In this document: positions 18,269 through 26,645 of the stretch, piece by piece
How the letters are laid out: every line of letters starts with the position of its first letter
Position numbering within the stretch: the first letter of the stretch is position 1
NCBI GenBank assembly: GCA_025458105.1
Contig: JALOTD010000004.1
Coordinates: 1 to 64,000, forward strand
Direction: 5' to 3'
DNA: 64,000 bases
Source of the DNA: Tabrizicola sp.
GTDB lineage: Bacteria; Pseudomonadota; Alphaproteobacteria; Rhodobacterales; Rhodobacteraceae
Notes under the pieces: model-generated
What the model was told of the DNA's origin: nothing
Seen by the model: the letters and a program-made list of their open reading frames with translations, nothing else
Database searches by the model: none
Position numbers and translations under genes: made by a program

Positions 18269-19815
18269 CCGGCCTTGGTTACAAGCGTCTGCGCCTTCAT
18301 GGCGACCGCCAGCGACTGAAAGCGGGCCTGCGCCACTTCGCCATAAAGGCCCTCTCCTGCCGGGGTCAGTTCCAGTTCCAGCAGGCGCTTCTTCGGTTGC
18401 CAGCGCAGCGCGCCCGCCTTGGCCGGATCGCCCACCGAAAACATCGCGCCAAAGCGCATGGCCTTGCCCAGGACTTCCGCCGCCTGAATCTCGTCTTCCG
18501 ACAACAGACGGAACATCGGCTCCAGGCGCGAGCCCGAGCGGCTGTTCTTGTAACGATGCAGAAGCGCCAGGCCCAGGAACACCCGGCCGGGATGGTCAAG
18601 GCCCCCAAGGTTTGCCCGCGTGGCATTGTCGAAACAGGCCTCGGCCCGGAAATCGGGGTGCGCGCGCCAGGTGGTGTCGTGCAACAGGCAGGCGGCCTTG
18701 ATCAGACGCAGCCGGTCCTTGGTCGCGTTGGGGAAAAGGGGCAAGAGGAACTCGAACAGTTTCTTGCCAAAGCCGGGGATGCGGGCCTGCACCACCTCGG
18801 CCATTCGCGCGGCTTCGATCAGCGGGTCGCGGGCGCGCAGCTTTTCCGGCATGTGTTCGTAGAGAAGCCCCTCGCGGATGCCATAGGCCGACACGTCGAT
18901 CTCGCTGGGCTTGAACAGTGCCAGCACCTCGCGCAGCACCTCGCAGGCAAGGGGCACAAGCTCCATCCGTTCGGCGCTGGTGCCTGTGCGGCCGCGCAAC
19001 ACGGCAAGGTCGGCCACCGCCAGCCAGTCAAGCGTATCCTCCAACCCATTGGGCGTCATGCGGTATTCGTGCAGGACGGTCAGCGGATAGCTGCGCCGCT
19101 CCATGTCCAGCCGCGCGATCACGCGCCAGCTGCCGCCCACCAGATAGATCCGCTCGCCGGTGGATTTCATCACCGCCTGCGCGTCCCGCAACACCTTGTC
19201 GATATGGGCGCGGCGCTTTTTCGGATCAGCGTCGATCTGTTGCAGCCGGAACGGCCCAAGGGGGGTGGAGACGCGCTTGCCCACCTTGCCGTCGCCGATC
19301 CGCGCCAGCTCCATAGAGTTGCCGCCGATGTCGCAGACGATGCCCTTTGCCTCGGGCCAGCCCAGAAGCACGCCCTGCGCCGACAGCCGTGCCTCCTCGT
19401 CACCGTCAATGACATGCAGGCGCAAGCCGGTTTCGCGCAGGACTTCGGCCTGGAACTCGGCGCCGTCCGCCGCCTCTCGGGTTGCGGCCGTGGCGACGAC
19501 GGTCAGGGGGTCGATCTGCATTCCCTCGGCTAGAAGCGCGAACCGACGCAATGCATTCAGGGCCCGGAGACGGCCTTGCGGGTTCAGCCGGCCCGTCTGA
19601 GCCAGACCCTTGCCCAGGCCGCACATGATTTTTTCGTTGTAGAAATAGGCAGGTGAACGGGCGGCGCCGTCGAACACGACCATGCGGACCGAGTTCGATC
19701 CGACATCAATCACGCCCACGCGCGACAATGCCCGGGCCGAGGGGTCGTCGAACAGAGGCTTGCCGAAGGGGCCGTCGTCGTCGTCCGCGGTCAAGGGCGC
19801 GTTGCCGTCAGCCAT
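18265..19815 (-). CDS. ppx: Exopolyphosphatase / guanosine pentaphosphatase family
   Basis: 516 residues; degrades polyphosphate made by the adjacent Ppk (and may hydrolyse pppGpp). The ASKHA ATPase-type N-domain begins VGVIDVGSNSVRMVVFDG, continues with ATAATREAADGAEF and VCDIGGNSMELARI (phosphate loops), and is followed by an HD-like C-terminal domain (KAACLLHDTTWRAHPDFRAE). Complete for the family. It lies 148 bases downstream of ppk, with stacked palindromes between them. Confidence 0.93.
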   Translation of the reverse strand: MADGNAPLTADDDDGPFGKPLFDDPSARALSRVGVIDVGSNSVRMVVFDGAARSPAYFYNEKIMCGLGKGLAQTGRLNPQGRLRALNALRRFALLAEGMQIDPLTVVATAATREAADGAEFQAEVLRETGLRLHVIDGDEEARLSAQGVLLGWPEAKGIVCDIGGNSMELARIGDGKVGKRVSTPLGPFRLQQIDADPKKRRAHIDKVLRDAQAVMKSTGERIYLVGGSWRVIARLDMERRSYPLTVLHEYRMTPNGLEDTLDWLAVADLAVLRGRTGTSAERMELVPLACEVLREVLALFKPSEIDVSAYGIREGLLYEHMPEKLRARDPLIEAARMAEVVQARIPGFGKKLFEFLLPLFPNATKDRLRLIKAACLLHDTTWRAHPDFRAEACFDNATRANLGGLDHPGRVFLGLALLHRYKNSRSGSRLEPMFRLLSEDEIQAAEVLGKAMRFGAMFSVGDPAKAGALRWQPKKRLLELELTPAGEGLYGEVAQARFQSLAVAMKAQTLVTKAG

Positions 19816-19884
19816 GTCAGAATCCCCCGGGTCTTAAAGTGCCATCGTGCCGGTAGCGGCGGAGAGGGTCAACCGGTGCAAGAG

Positions 19885-19953
19885 CCGTTTCCTTTGAAGG
19901 AAACGGTCCGGAGTTTTGAAAAACTCCGGTCAAATTCCTTTGCAGGAATTTGG
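19885..19953. repeat. Three stacked palindromes between ppk and ppx
   Basis: Three consecutive inverted repeats: arms CCGTTTCCTT/AAGGAAACGG around TG (19885-19906); CCGGAGTTTT/AAAACTCCGG around GAA (19908-19930); CAAATTCCT/AGGAATTTG around TTGC (19932-19953). The middle unit is the same family as 12055-12076. Probable RNA-processing or attenuation structure downstream of ppk and upstream of ppx. Confidence 0.85.
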
Positions 19954-19963
19954 CTTGGCGTCG

Positions 19964-22168
19964 CTATCGCGCCGCTGCTGCCCCGCTGCCGTCGTCATCC
20001 TTTACCGAAACCAGCCGTGGCGCGTCCTTGGCCCCGGCCGTCCCCCGACCTGACAGCGAGGGGTTGTCCATGAAAAACTGATGGCAGTTGAACAGCTGCC
20101 CGTCCTGCGGGGCAAGATCCCGGGCATAGCTGCCATCGGGCGCCAGAAGCCAGCTTTGCGCCTCGTCGCGCAGGTTTGCGGCCATGATCTGTGTCAGGAT
20201 CTGGTTCTTGACCGTAGGGTTCAGCGCCTCGACCAGGGTTTCCACCCGGCGGGTCAAGTTGCGGCCCATCCAGTCGGCACTGGAAAAGAACACCCGCGCC
20301 TTTTTGGCCGGAAGGCCGAAGCCGTTGCCGAAACAGACGATGCGGGAATGTTCCAGGAACCGTCCGACGATCGACTTGACGCGGATGTTGTCGCTCAGGC
20401 CCTTCACCCCCGGACGCAAGCCGCAGATGCCGCGGATCACCAGGCTGATCTTCACCCCGGCCTGGCTGGCCGCATAAAGCGCGTCGATGACGTCGGGCTC
20501 GATGAGGGAATTCATCTTGGCCCAGATTTCCGCCGGGCGGCCAGCGCGGGCATGGTCGGCTTCCGCGGCGATCAGCTCCAAGAGGCGCGGCTTCAGCGTG
20601 ATCGGGCTGATGGCAAGGTTCTCCAGCCCCTCGGGTTGGACATAGCCGGAGAGGTAGTTGAACACTTTCGTCGCATCACGCCCAAGGGCTGGGTCGCAGG
20701 TGAAGAACGACAGGTCGGTATAGATCCGCGCGGTGATCGGGTGATAATTCCCGGTGCCATAGTGCGTGTAGGTCACCAGATGGTCACCCTCGCGCCGGAC
20801 TACCGTGCTGATCTTGGCATGGGTCTTGTAGTTGACGAACCCATAGACGACATGCGCCCCCGCCCGTTCCAGCCGACGGCTTTGCCGGATGTTCGCGGCC
20901 TCATCAAAGCGCGCCTTCAACTCCACCAGCGCGGTGACCGATTTCCCGGCCTCCGCCGCCTCGCACAAAGCGGTCACCACTGGGCTGTCCCAGCTGGTCC
21001 GGTAAAGCGTCTGCTTGATCGCCAGCACGTTCGGGTCGCGCGCCGCCTGTTCCAGGAAGCGGATCACCATGTCGAAGGTCTCGTACGGGTGATGCAGCAG
21101 CATGTCCTTCTGTCGGATCGCCGCGAACAGGTCGCCGTCATGGTCCTGCACGCGTTCCGGCACGCGCGGGCTGAACGGAGGCCACATCAGGTCCTTCCGC
21201 GACGGCAGGATCAACTCCTTCAGGTCCGCCACACCCAGCAGGCCCTTGACCTCCACCACCTCATCCTCGGTGACGGCCAATTCCTCCATGATCAGCGCCC
21301 GCAAGCTTTCCGGCGCGCCGGCCGACATCTTCAGACGGATCACCTCACCCCGACGCCGGCGCTTCAGAGCGGTTTCGAACTCTCGCACCAGGTCTTCAGC
21401 CTCGTCCTCGACCTCAAGGTCGCTGTCGCGCAGCACGCGGAAGGTGCAGTGACCCTTGTCGGTATATCCGGGGAACAGCATGCTCAGGTGCAAGAGCAAA
21501 AGCTCTTCAAGCGGCAGAAAGCGATGCTCGCCCTCCTTGCCGGGAAGGGGAACAAAGCGCGCGATCTGCTGCGGGATCGGCAACAGCGCCTTGAGTTGCC
21601 GGTGGTCCGTCATCCGCTCCAGTTCCAGCGCCAGCGAAAAGCCAGTGTTGGGGATGAAGGGGAACGGATGCGCCGGGTCGATGGCCAGCGGCGACAGAAC
21701 CGGAAACACGTTCTGCAGGAAATGCGCTTCCAGATGTTTCAGATCCCGCGCCGTCAGCTTCGACCGCGGTACCAGACTGATCCCCTCAGCCTCCATCGCC
21801 TTGCGCAGCCGGTTGAAGGTGGTCTGCTGGGTTTGCATCAGACGGCGCGCATCGGCGTTGATCAGCTGCAACTGTTCCGCCGGGCTGCGGCCATCCTCTG
21901 ACAGCGTCGCGTTGCCGGTGCGCACCAGCGCCCGCAGGCCCGCCACGCGCACCGTATAAAATTCGTCCAGGTTGGTGGCCGAGATCGACAGGAACCGCAA
22001 CTGCTCCAGCAGCGGCACGGCAGGGTTCGCCGCCTCTTCCAGAACGCGCCAGTTGAAGGCCAGCCAACTCAGCTCGCGATTGAAATAGCGCCCCGGCCCG
22101 GCGGTTTCCGCGAAGGGCAGCTCGACGGCAGCGGGGAAAGGGGAACGTAGGAAATCGGCCTGGGTCAT
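19964..22168 (-). CDS. ppk: Polyphosphate kinase 1
   Basis: 734 residues; polymerises the ATP gamma-phosphate into polyphosphate. The N-terminal [20 protein letters not shown] and [18 protein letters not shown], the middle [33 protein letters not shown], and the catalytic histidine region [21 protein letters not shown] are all present, as is the C-terminal domain ([20 protein letters not shown]). No defects. It is upstream of ppx on the same strand. The start ATG 22168 gives [10 protein letters not shown]. Confidence 0.95.
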   Translation of the reverse strand: MTQADFLRSPFPAAVELPFAETAGPGRYFNRELSWLAFNWRVLEEAANPAVPLLEQLRFLSISATNLDEFYTVRVAGLRALVRTGNATLSEDGRSPAEQLQLINADARRLMQTQQTTFNRLRKAMEAEGISLVPRSKLTARDLKHLEAHFLQNVFPVLSPLAIDPAHPFPFIPNTGFSLALELERMTDHRQLKALLPIPQQIARFVPLPGKEGEHRFLPLEELLLLHLSMLFPGYTDKGHCTFRVLRDSDLEVEDEAEDLVREFETALKRRRRGEVIRLKMSAGAPESLRALIMEELAVTEDEVVEVKGLLGVADLKELILPSRKDLMWPPFSPRVPERVQDHDGDLFAAIRQKDMLLHHPYETFDMVIRFLEQAARDPNVLAIKQTLYRTSWDSPVVTALCEAAEAGKSVTALVELKARFDEAANIRQSRRLERAGAHVVYGFVNYKTHAKISTVVRREGDHLVTYTHYGTGNYHPITARIYTDLSFFTCDPALGRDATKVFNYLSGYVQPEGLENLAISPITLKPRLLELIAAEADHARAGRPAEIWAKMNSLIEPDVIDALYAASQAGVKISLVIRGICGLRPGVKGLSDNIRVKSIVGRFLEHSRIVCFGNGFGLPAKKARVFFSSADWMGRNLTRRVETLVEALNPTVKNQILTQIMAANLRDEAQSWLLAPDGSYARDLAPQDGQLFNCHQFFMDNPSLSGRGTAGAKDAPRLVSVKDDDGSGAAAAR

Positions 22169-22355
22169 GGGGGGCTTATGCCGCGCGGATCGTGACGGAT
22201 TGATGACAGTCTTTCACCGCTATCGGGGGCTGTCCAGTGACTGCCAAGGGCTTCGACCGGTACGGGGCGACAGCAGTAGGGTTTTCCACAGTCGACGCCC
22301 ACATGTCGCTGCCGTATCGCGCATTCGTTGGAGCCGAAAGGGCAAGGGGTCGTCC

Positions 22356-23177
22356 ATGGGCCAAGCGCAAGTCTCGCAGCGACTGATTGCCTTCGTGATC
22401 GACGGCCTGGTCTTCCTCGCGCTGGCCATTGCACTGGTCTATCCGCTGACCCTGATCGATCCGGATCGGTTCCGCATCGGCTCGCCCTTGCCTGAATTCG
22501 CATCGTCCAGCACGATCCGCTCGTCCGAGGGCGATACGACGGGCCAGATCAGCGGCACCTGGATCGCGGCGACCTGTGTCGCGCCAAAGCCGGTCCCCGA
22601 GGCTCTGGCCGCGACCATCGCGCCGCAAGAGCCAGAGCGGGTTCTGCTGTGTTCCGAAACCTTTCTGGGCCTGGGTGGCGCGCATTACGCGATCATCGAT
22701 TATTTCAAGGCCGGTCGGACTCAGACCGGGATGCAGGGGGACATGACGATCACGGTCACCAAGCGCGGCCCGCCAGCGCGCCTTACGGTAACGACCGATG
22801 CACAGGGCGCGCCGCTGCGGGCCCTCTATCCGGTCGGGATCTTGACCTTTGGGCTGATGTGGCTGGTGGCGGCGCTGGGCTGGCCGACGCCGGGCAAGCT
22901 GGTCACCGGGCTGCGGGTGCAAAGCGACGGCGGCACCTGCCGGACCTGCCGCGAGACACGCCGTCTGGCACCATTCCTACTTGCCGGGCTGTTCGCCCTG
23001 GTGACGGGGTTTTTCGGTGCCGAGATCGCAGCACGGGAAACTTTGGCCACAGTCGTTCTGGCGGCGCGGGTCGGCTTCTGGCTGTTCGCGGTCTGGTACT
23101 ATGTCCTGCCGTTGCTGCCAGACGGGGGCGAGGCGCGCTATGACACGGCCACAGGGTTCCGCGTCGGTCTGGCCTGA
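22356..23177 (+). CDS. RDD-family integral membrane protein
   Basis: 273 residues. It begins MGQAQVSQRLIAFVIDGLVFLALAIALVYPL, the N-terminal RDD-type transmembrane segment (here RL-x-AFVID). A periplasmic loop of about 110 residues with several cysteines follows, then TM segments LYPVGILTFGLMWLVAALGWPTPGKLVTGLRV, LAPFLLAGLFALVTGFFG and VGFWLFAVWYYVLPLLP. Function unknown; RDD proteins are proposed transporters or antiporters. It is a single plus-strand gene wedged between ppk and hda. Confidence 0.75.
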   Translation: MGQAQVSQRLIAFVIDGLVFLALAIALVYPLTLIDPDRFRIGSPLPEFASSSTIRSSEGDTTGQISGTWIAATCVAPKPVPEALAATIAPQEPERVLLCSETFLGLGGAHYAIIDYFKAGRTQTGMQGDMTITVTKRGPPARLTVTTDAQGAPLRALYPVGILTFGLMWLVAALGWPTPGKLVTGLRVQSDGGTCRTCRETRRLAPFLLAGLFALVTGFFGAEIAARETLATVVLAARVGFWLFAVWYYVLPLLPDGGEARYDTATGFRVGLA

Positions 23178-23182
23178 CCGGC

Positions 23183-23839
23183 CTATGCGCCTTCCATGAC
23201 CTCGGCGGCAAGCGCCCGTGTGATCGGTCGCCCGGCTGCCATGGCCCGGGCATCCAGCGCCGCCACCAGCGCCCGCGCGGCACCGATCGACCGGGGAATC
23301 CGGCTGACCAGATAGGGGATCAGGTTCGCGGGCACGGTGATCTGGCGGTCGGCGAAAAGCTTGACCAGGACCGCGGACAGCAGCGCATCATCGGGCGCTT
23401 CGATCCGGACGACCGGGGCGGCCTGCATCCGGCTGGCAAGGTCGGGCAGGGCAAGGCCCCAGTCCCGGGGCGGGGTGCGCGCAGTCAAAAGCAGCGCGCC
23501 TGCGGACGTCACCAGATTGTGCAGGTGGAAAAGCTGGGTCTCGGCGGCACCAATGCGGTCGGCGTCCTCTACCACGACGGCGTGACCGGACAGGGCGGCT
23601 AGGTCCGTCGCGGCAACAGTCTCGCCAGGCACGATCACGGCCCCCGACAGCGCGGCCCAGACATGCGCCAGATGGGTCTTTCCGGACCCTTCTGGCCCAA
23701 GGATCAACAGCTTGCGCCCCGGCCAGTCCGCCCAGGCTTCCACCGTCTGCAGGGCCATCGCATTCGACGGAGCGACAAAGAAATGCTCACGCGTCAATGC
23801 GGCTTGTCCCGGCAGGTCGAACGCCAACTGGCGGATCAC
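23183..23839 (-). CDS. hda: Hda-like DnaA regulatory inactivator
   Basis: 218 residues, DnaA-type AAA+ without the DNA-binding domain. RQLAFDLPGQ at the N-terminus is the clamp-binding-type motif used by Hda to load on DnaN, and LILGPEGSGKTHLAHVWAAL is Walker A; VVVEDADRIG stands at Walker B and SRMQAAPVVRIEAPDD at sensor/box regions. Expected to stimulate DnaA-ATP hydrolysis after initiation. It overlaps the AI-2E permease stop by four bases. Confidence 0.87.
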   Translation of the reverse strand: MIRQLAFDLPGQAALTREHFFVAPSNAMALQTVEAWADWPGRKLLILGPEGSGKTHLAHVWAALSGAVIVPGETVAATDLAALSGHAVVVEDADRIGAAETQLFHLHNLVTSAGALLLTARTPPRDWGLALPDLASRMQAAPVVRIEAPDDALLSAVLVKLFADRQITVPANLIPYLVSRIPRSIGAARALVAALDARAMAAGRPITRALAAEVMEGA

Positions 23840-24972
23840 GCACCCGCTCCTGGACCTGCGGTCCTGCGGCTGCGGCGGGGCTTCGCCGCGGTATCAGGCT
23901 CTGGCACCTCGGCTGCCTTCGCCGTCGTGCCCTTGTACAAAAGGCTTGCTTGATACTGCTCGACCCCAAAGCGGGTCAGGACACCGATGGCAGCCGCGAC
24001 CGGCACGGCAATCAGCATGCCGACAAATCCGAAAAGCGAGCCGAACGCCGATAGGGCCAGCAGCAGCCAGACCGGGTGCAGCCCGACCGACTTGCCCACC
24101 AGCTTGGGGGTCAGGATGTTGCCCTCGATGAACTGACCGGCGGCGAAGATGGCAGCGATGATCCCGATCTGCACCCAGTCGCCCCAGAACTGGAACAGCG
24201 CCAGCCCCACGGCCAGCGTGCCCCCGATGATCGAGCCGACGTAAGGGATGAAGGTGATCGCCCCGGCAATTGCGCCTACGACCAGCCCAAACTGCAGTCC
24301 CGCCAGCATCAGCGCGGCCGCATAGAAGGTCCCCAGCGCCAGGCAGACCGATACCTGTCCGCGCACAAAGCCCGCCAGCACTCCGTCAATCTCTCGTGCC
24401 AGACGCCGGACCGTCGGCGCATGGTCGCGCGGCAGCATCGCGTCGATCCGGGCAATCATTTCGTCCCAGTCCAGCAGCAGATAGAAGGCCACCACCGGCA
24501 CGACGACGATGAACACGACGACCGAGATCACCCCCAGCGCGCTGGTCAGGATGCCCTGCGCCAGCTGCCCGCCCCGCGCCTGGATGGCTGCTCCGATCTC
24601 GGCCAGGGTCTGCCGGATGGTCGAGGTGCTGTCGGCCAACTCCGGAAACCGCTCCAACAGGAACCCCTGCAGCCGCTTGGCGATGTCGGGTGCTGCGTTC
24701 ACCAGCGCGGTCAGCTGGTTGACCAGCGTCGGGATCACCGCCAGGACCAGAAGGATCACCAGCACCAGCGCCACCAGCGAGATCAGCGTGGTGGCCGCAA
24801 CCCGGCTCATCCCGGCGCGCTCCAGCCGGTCGGCGATGGGGTCCAGGAAATAGGCGATCGCCCCACCCACCAGGAACGGCAACAGCACATCTCCCAGCAA
24901 CCAGAACACCACAAGGAACGCGACCGCCGCGATCCCCCAGTATCTGATCTGATCGCGGATCGGCAAAGCCAT
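23836..24972 (-). CDS. AI-2E / PerM family membrane transporter
   Basis: 378 residues with about eight hydrophobic helices, a characteristic central soluble stretch (LQGFLLERFPELADSTSTIRQTLAEIGAAIQARGG) and the conserved end region GAITFIPYVGSIIGGTLAVGLALFQFWG and FIEGNILTPKLVGKSVGLHPVWLLLAL. Members export autoinducers or exchange ions; the substrate is unknown. I chose ATG 24972 (MALPIRDQIRYWG). It is coupled to hda. Confidence 0.85.
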   Translation of the reverse strand: MALPIRDQIRYWGIAAVAFLVVFWLLGDVLLPFLVGGAIAYFLDPIADRLERAGMSRVAATTLISLVALVLVILLVLAVIPTLVNQLTALVNAAPDIAKRLQGFLLERFPELADSTSTIRQTLAEIGAAIQARGGQLAQGILTSALGVISVVVFIVVVPVVAFYLLLDWDEMIARIDAMLPRDHAPTVRRLAREIDGVLAGFVRGQVSVCLALGTFYAAALMLAGLQFGLVVGAIAGAITFIPYVGSIIGGTLAVGLALFQFWGDWVQIGIIAAIFAAGQFIEGNILTPKLVGKSVGLHPVWLLLALSAFGSLFGFVGMLIAVPVAAAIGVLTRFGVEQYQASLLYKGTTAKAAEVPEPDTAAKPRRSRRTAGPGAGA

Positions 24973-25171
24973 GCGCAGGTCCCTTTTTGCTCCGTCACAT
25001 ATCGCCCGCGCCGCCCCCGCGCGCAAGGGGAGGCGTCGCGCGGATTTCCGCCGTCAGCATCCGCTTAGCCCGCCATGCCTAAGCGGCGCGGCAATAGCGC
25101 GGGTCGGTCCGCTTGGGGCAAGTGGTCCACAACCGGGGCGCGGTGTCCCGGGCCAACCGAAAGGTCTCATG

Positions 25172-25435
25172 ATGCAGAAACTCCTCCTCCCCCTCGCCCT
25201 GGTGGCCTTCACCCCGATGGCCGCGCTTGCCATGCCCGTCGTGGGCGACCTCATCGGCACCGACCCCGCCACCGCCAAGGTCGCGCTGGAAAAGGCCGGC
25301 TGCATGGTCGACGAATTCGAAGCCGAGGACGGAAAGATCGAAGCCAAGTGCAAGGACACCGCCACCGGCCACGACATGGAAGTCTACCTTGACCCCGCCT
25401 CGGGCAAGGTCGTCGAAATCAAGGACGAAGACTGA
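25172..25435 (+). CDS. PepSY domain periplasmic protein
   Basis: 87 residues: signal peptide MQKLLLPLALVAFTPMAALA, then one PepSY-type domain (IGTDPATAKVALEKAGCMVDEFEAEDGKIEAKCKDTATGHDMEVYLDPASGKVVEIKDED) with a cysteine pair. PepSY proteins often accompany b-type cytochromes. The start at 25172 has seven-base spacing from GAAAGG; an ATG three bases earlier is possible. It is directly followed by the cytochrome b561 gene (one base between stop and start). Confidence 0.82.
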   Translation: MQKLLLPLALVAFTPMAALAMPVVGDLIGTDPATAKVALEKAGCMVDEFEAEDGKIEAKCKDTATGHDMEVYLDPASGKVVEIKDED

Positions 25436-25436
25436 C

Positions 25437-26075
25437 ATGTCCACCCCCCAGACCCTTGACGCAGACCCCAGCATCACCCCGCCCCGCCTGTGGGACCCGG
25501 TCGTCCGCCTCACCCATTGGGGCATCGCCGTCTCGGTCCTTTTCAACGCAGCCCTGGATGAAGGCGGCAGCCTGACCCATGTCTCGCTCGGCTGGCTGGT
25601 GATGGCCCTTCTCCTCCTGCGTCTGGTCTGGGGGGTCCTTGGCCCGACCGAGGCCCGCTTCTCCGCCTTCCCGCCGAACCCCCTCGCCGCCCTGCGCCAT
25701 CTGCGCGACCTGGCCGGGGGGCATCCCCGCGACTACCCCTCGCACAACCCGGCAGGCGCGCTCATGGTCTACGCCTTCTGGGCCATGCTCGCCCTCGTCA
25801 CCGTCACCGGCCTGATCATGACCAGCGGTGCGACACCGATGCAGGTCGCCGACGACAAAGCAGCGGTTGCATCCGGCGACTGGTCTGCTTTGATCAAGGA
25901 GAGCGAGGCCGAAGACGACGCAGGCCTGCGCCACCTTGCCGAGGAGACCCACGAAGTGGCCGCCAACCTGCTCTTGTTCCTCGCCGCCCTGCATGTGGCC
26001 GGCGTCGCCTTGGAGTCCCGCGCGATGCGGCGCAGCCTTCTGGCCCCCATGCTCCTCGGCTCACGCCGCAAATGA
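25437..26075 (+). CDS. Cytochrome b561 family di-heme membrane protein
   Basis: 212 residues. RLWDPVVRLTHWGIAVSVLFNAAL carries the first histidine pattern (VRLTHW), GSLTHVSLGWLVMALLLLRLVWGVLGP the second, and ETHEVAANLLLFLAALHVAGVALESR the helix-4 pair. About four TM helices are expected, with two b hemes. It likely passes electrons between quinol and periplasmic partners. It is translationally coupled to the membrane LuxR gene downstream (ATGA overlap). Confidence 0.87.
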   Translation: MSTPQTLDADPSITPPRLWDPVVRLTHWGIAVSVLFNAALDEGGSLTHVSLGWLVMALLLLRLVWGVLGPTEARFSAFPPNPLAALRHLRDLAGGHPRDYPSHNPAGALMVYAFWAMLALVTVTGLIMTSGATPMQVADDKAAVASGDWSALIKESEAEDDAGLRHLAEETHEVAANLLLFLAALHVAGVALESRAMRRSLLAPMLLGSRRK

Positions 26076-26590
26076 CGGCCAGCCCCGACATCCGCACCGC
26101 GGGGCGACGCCAGACCGCCGCCCTGTCGGTCTTTCTGGTCATCCAGACGCTTGGCACCGTCTTCTTCGTCGGCGACGTGATCGGAGACCTGCGCGAGGAC
26201 CCGACCTCGATGCACTTCATCTTCGAGGCGATCGTGACCGCCGCCCTCGTCCTCGGCATCCTCTTCGGCGCCTTTGCACTGCGCCGCACGATCGAGCTTC
26301 TGCGCGCCCAGGACCAGGCCCTTGCCGTGGCCCGAGGGGCGCTCTCTGACGTGATCGACCGCCAGTTCACCGCCTGGGCCCTGACCCCGGCGGAGCGTGA
26401 CGTGGCCTTCCTCGCGCTCAAAGGCCTCGACGTCGCCGAAATCGCCGAACTGCGGGGGGCCGCCCAAGGCACCGTCCGCGCCCAACTCACCCGCATCTAT
26501 TCGAAGGCCGGCGTCTCCGGCCGAGCCCAATTCGCCGCCTTTTTCGTCGAGGACCTCCTCGGCCAAGGCGTCCCCACCCCCACCCCGTAG
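26072..26590 (+). CDS. Membrane-anchored LuxR-type transcription regulator
   Basis: 172 residues. Two N-terminal TM helices (ALSVFLVIQTLGTVFFVGDVIG; FIFEAIVTAALVLGILFGAFAL) are followed by a short coiled-coil linker (RRTIELLRAQDQALAVARGALSDVI) and a C-terminal GerE/LuxR helix-turn-helix (LTPAERDVAFLALKGLDVAEIAELRGAAQGTVRAQLTRIYSKAGVSGRAQFAAFF). There is no receiver or autoinducer domain, so it is a one-component membrane regulator, presumably sensing something near the inner membrane. The third gene of the PepSY-cytochrome b561 operon. Confidence 0.82.
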   Translation: MTASPDIRTAGRRQTAALSVFLVIQTLGTVFFVGDVIGDLREDPTSMHFIFEAIVTAALVLGILFGAFALRRTIELLRAQDQALAVARGALSDVIDRQFTAWALTPAERDVAFLALKGLDVAEIAELRGAAQGTVRAQLTRIYSKAGVSGRAQFAAFFVEDLLGQGVPTPTP

Positions 26591-26634
26591 GTCGGGGCCC
26601 GCCCCGACTCCCGTAGGGTGCGCTATAGCGCACC
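26591..26634. terminator. Hairpin plus 18-bp perfect palindrome after the LuxR gene
   Basis: GTCGGGGC-CC-GCCCCGAC (26591-26608), then the palindrome GGTGCGCTATAGCGCACC (26617-26634). They lie between convergent genes ending at 26590 and 26646, so a bidirectional terminator is likely. GTAGGGTGCG-type palindromes are widely dispersed in bacterial genomes. Confidence 0.6.
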
Positions 26635-26645
26635 GCACCGCCCAA

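Noticed and set aside
20081..21901. A 606-codon open frame antisense to ppk
   Set aside because: Same reason: a shadow of a high-GC gene with no domain and unnatural composition.
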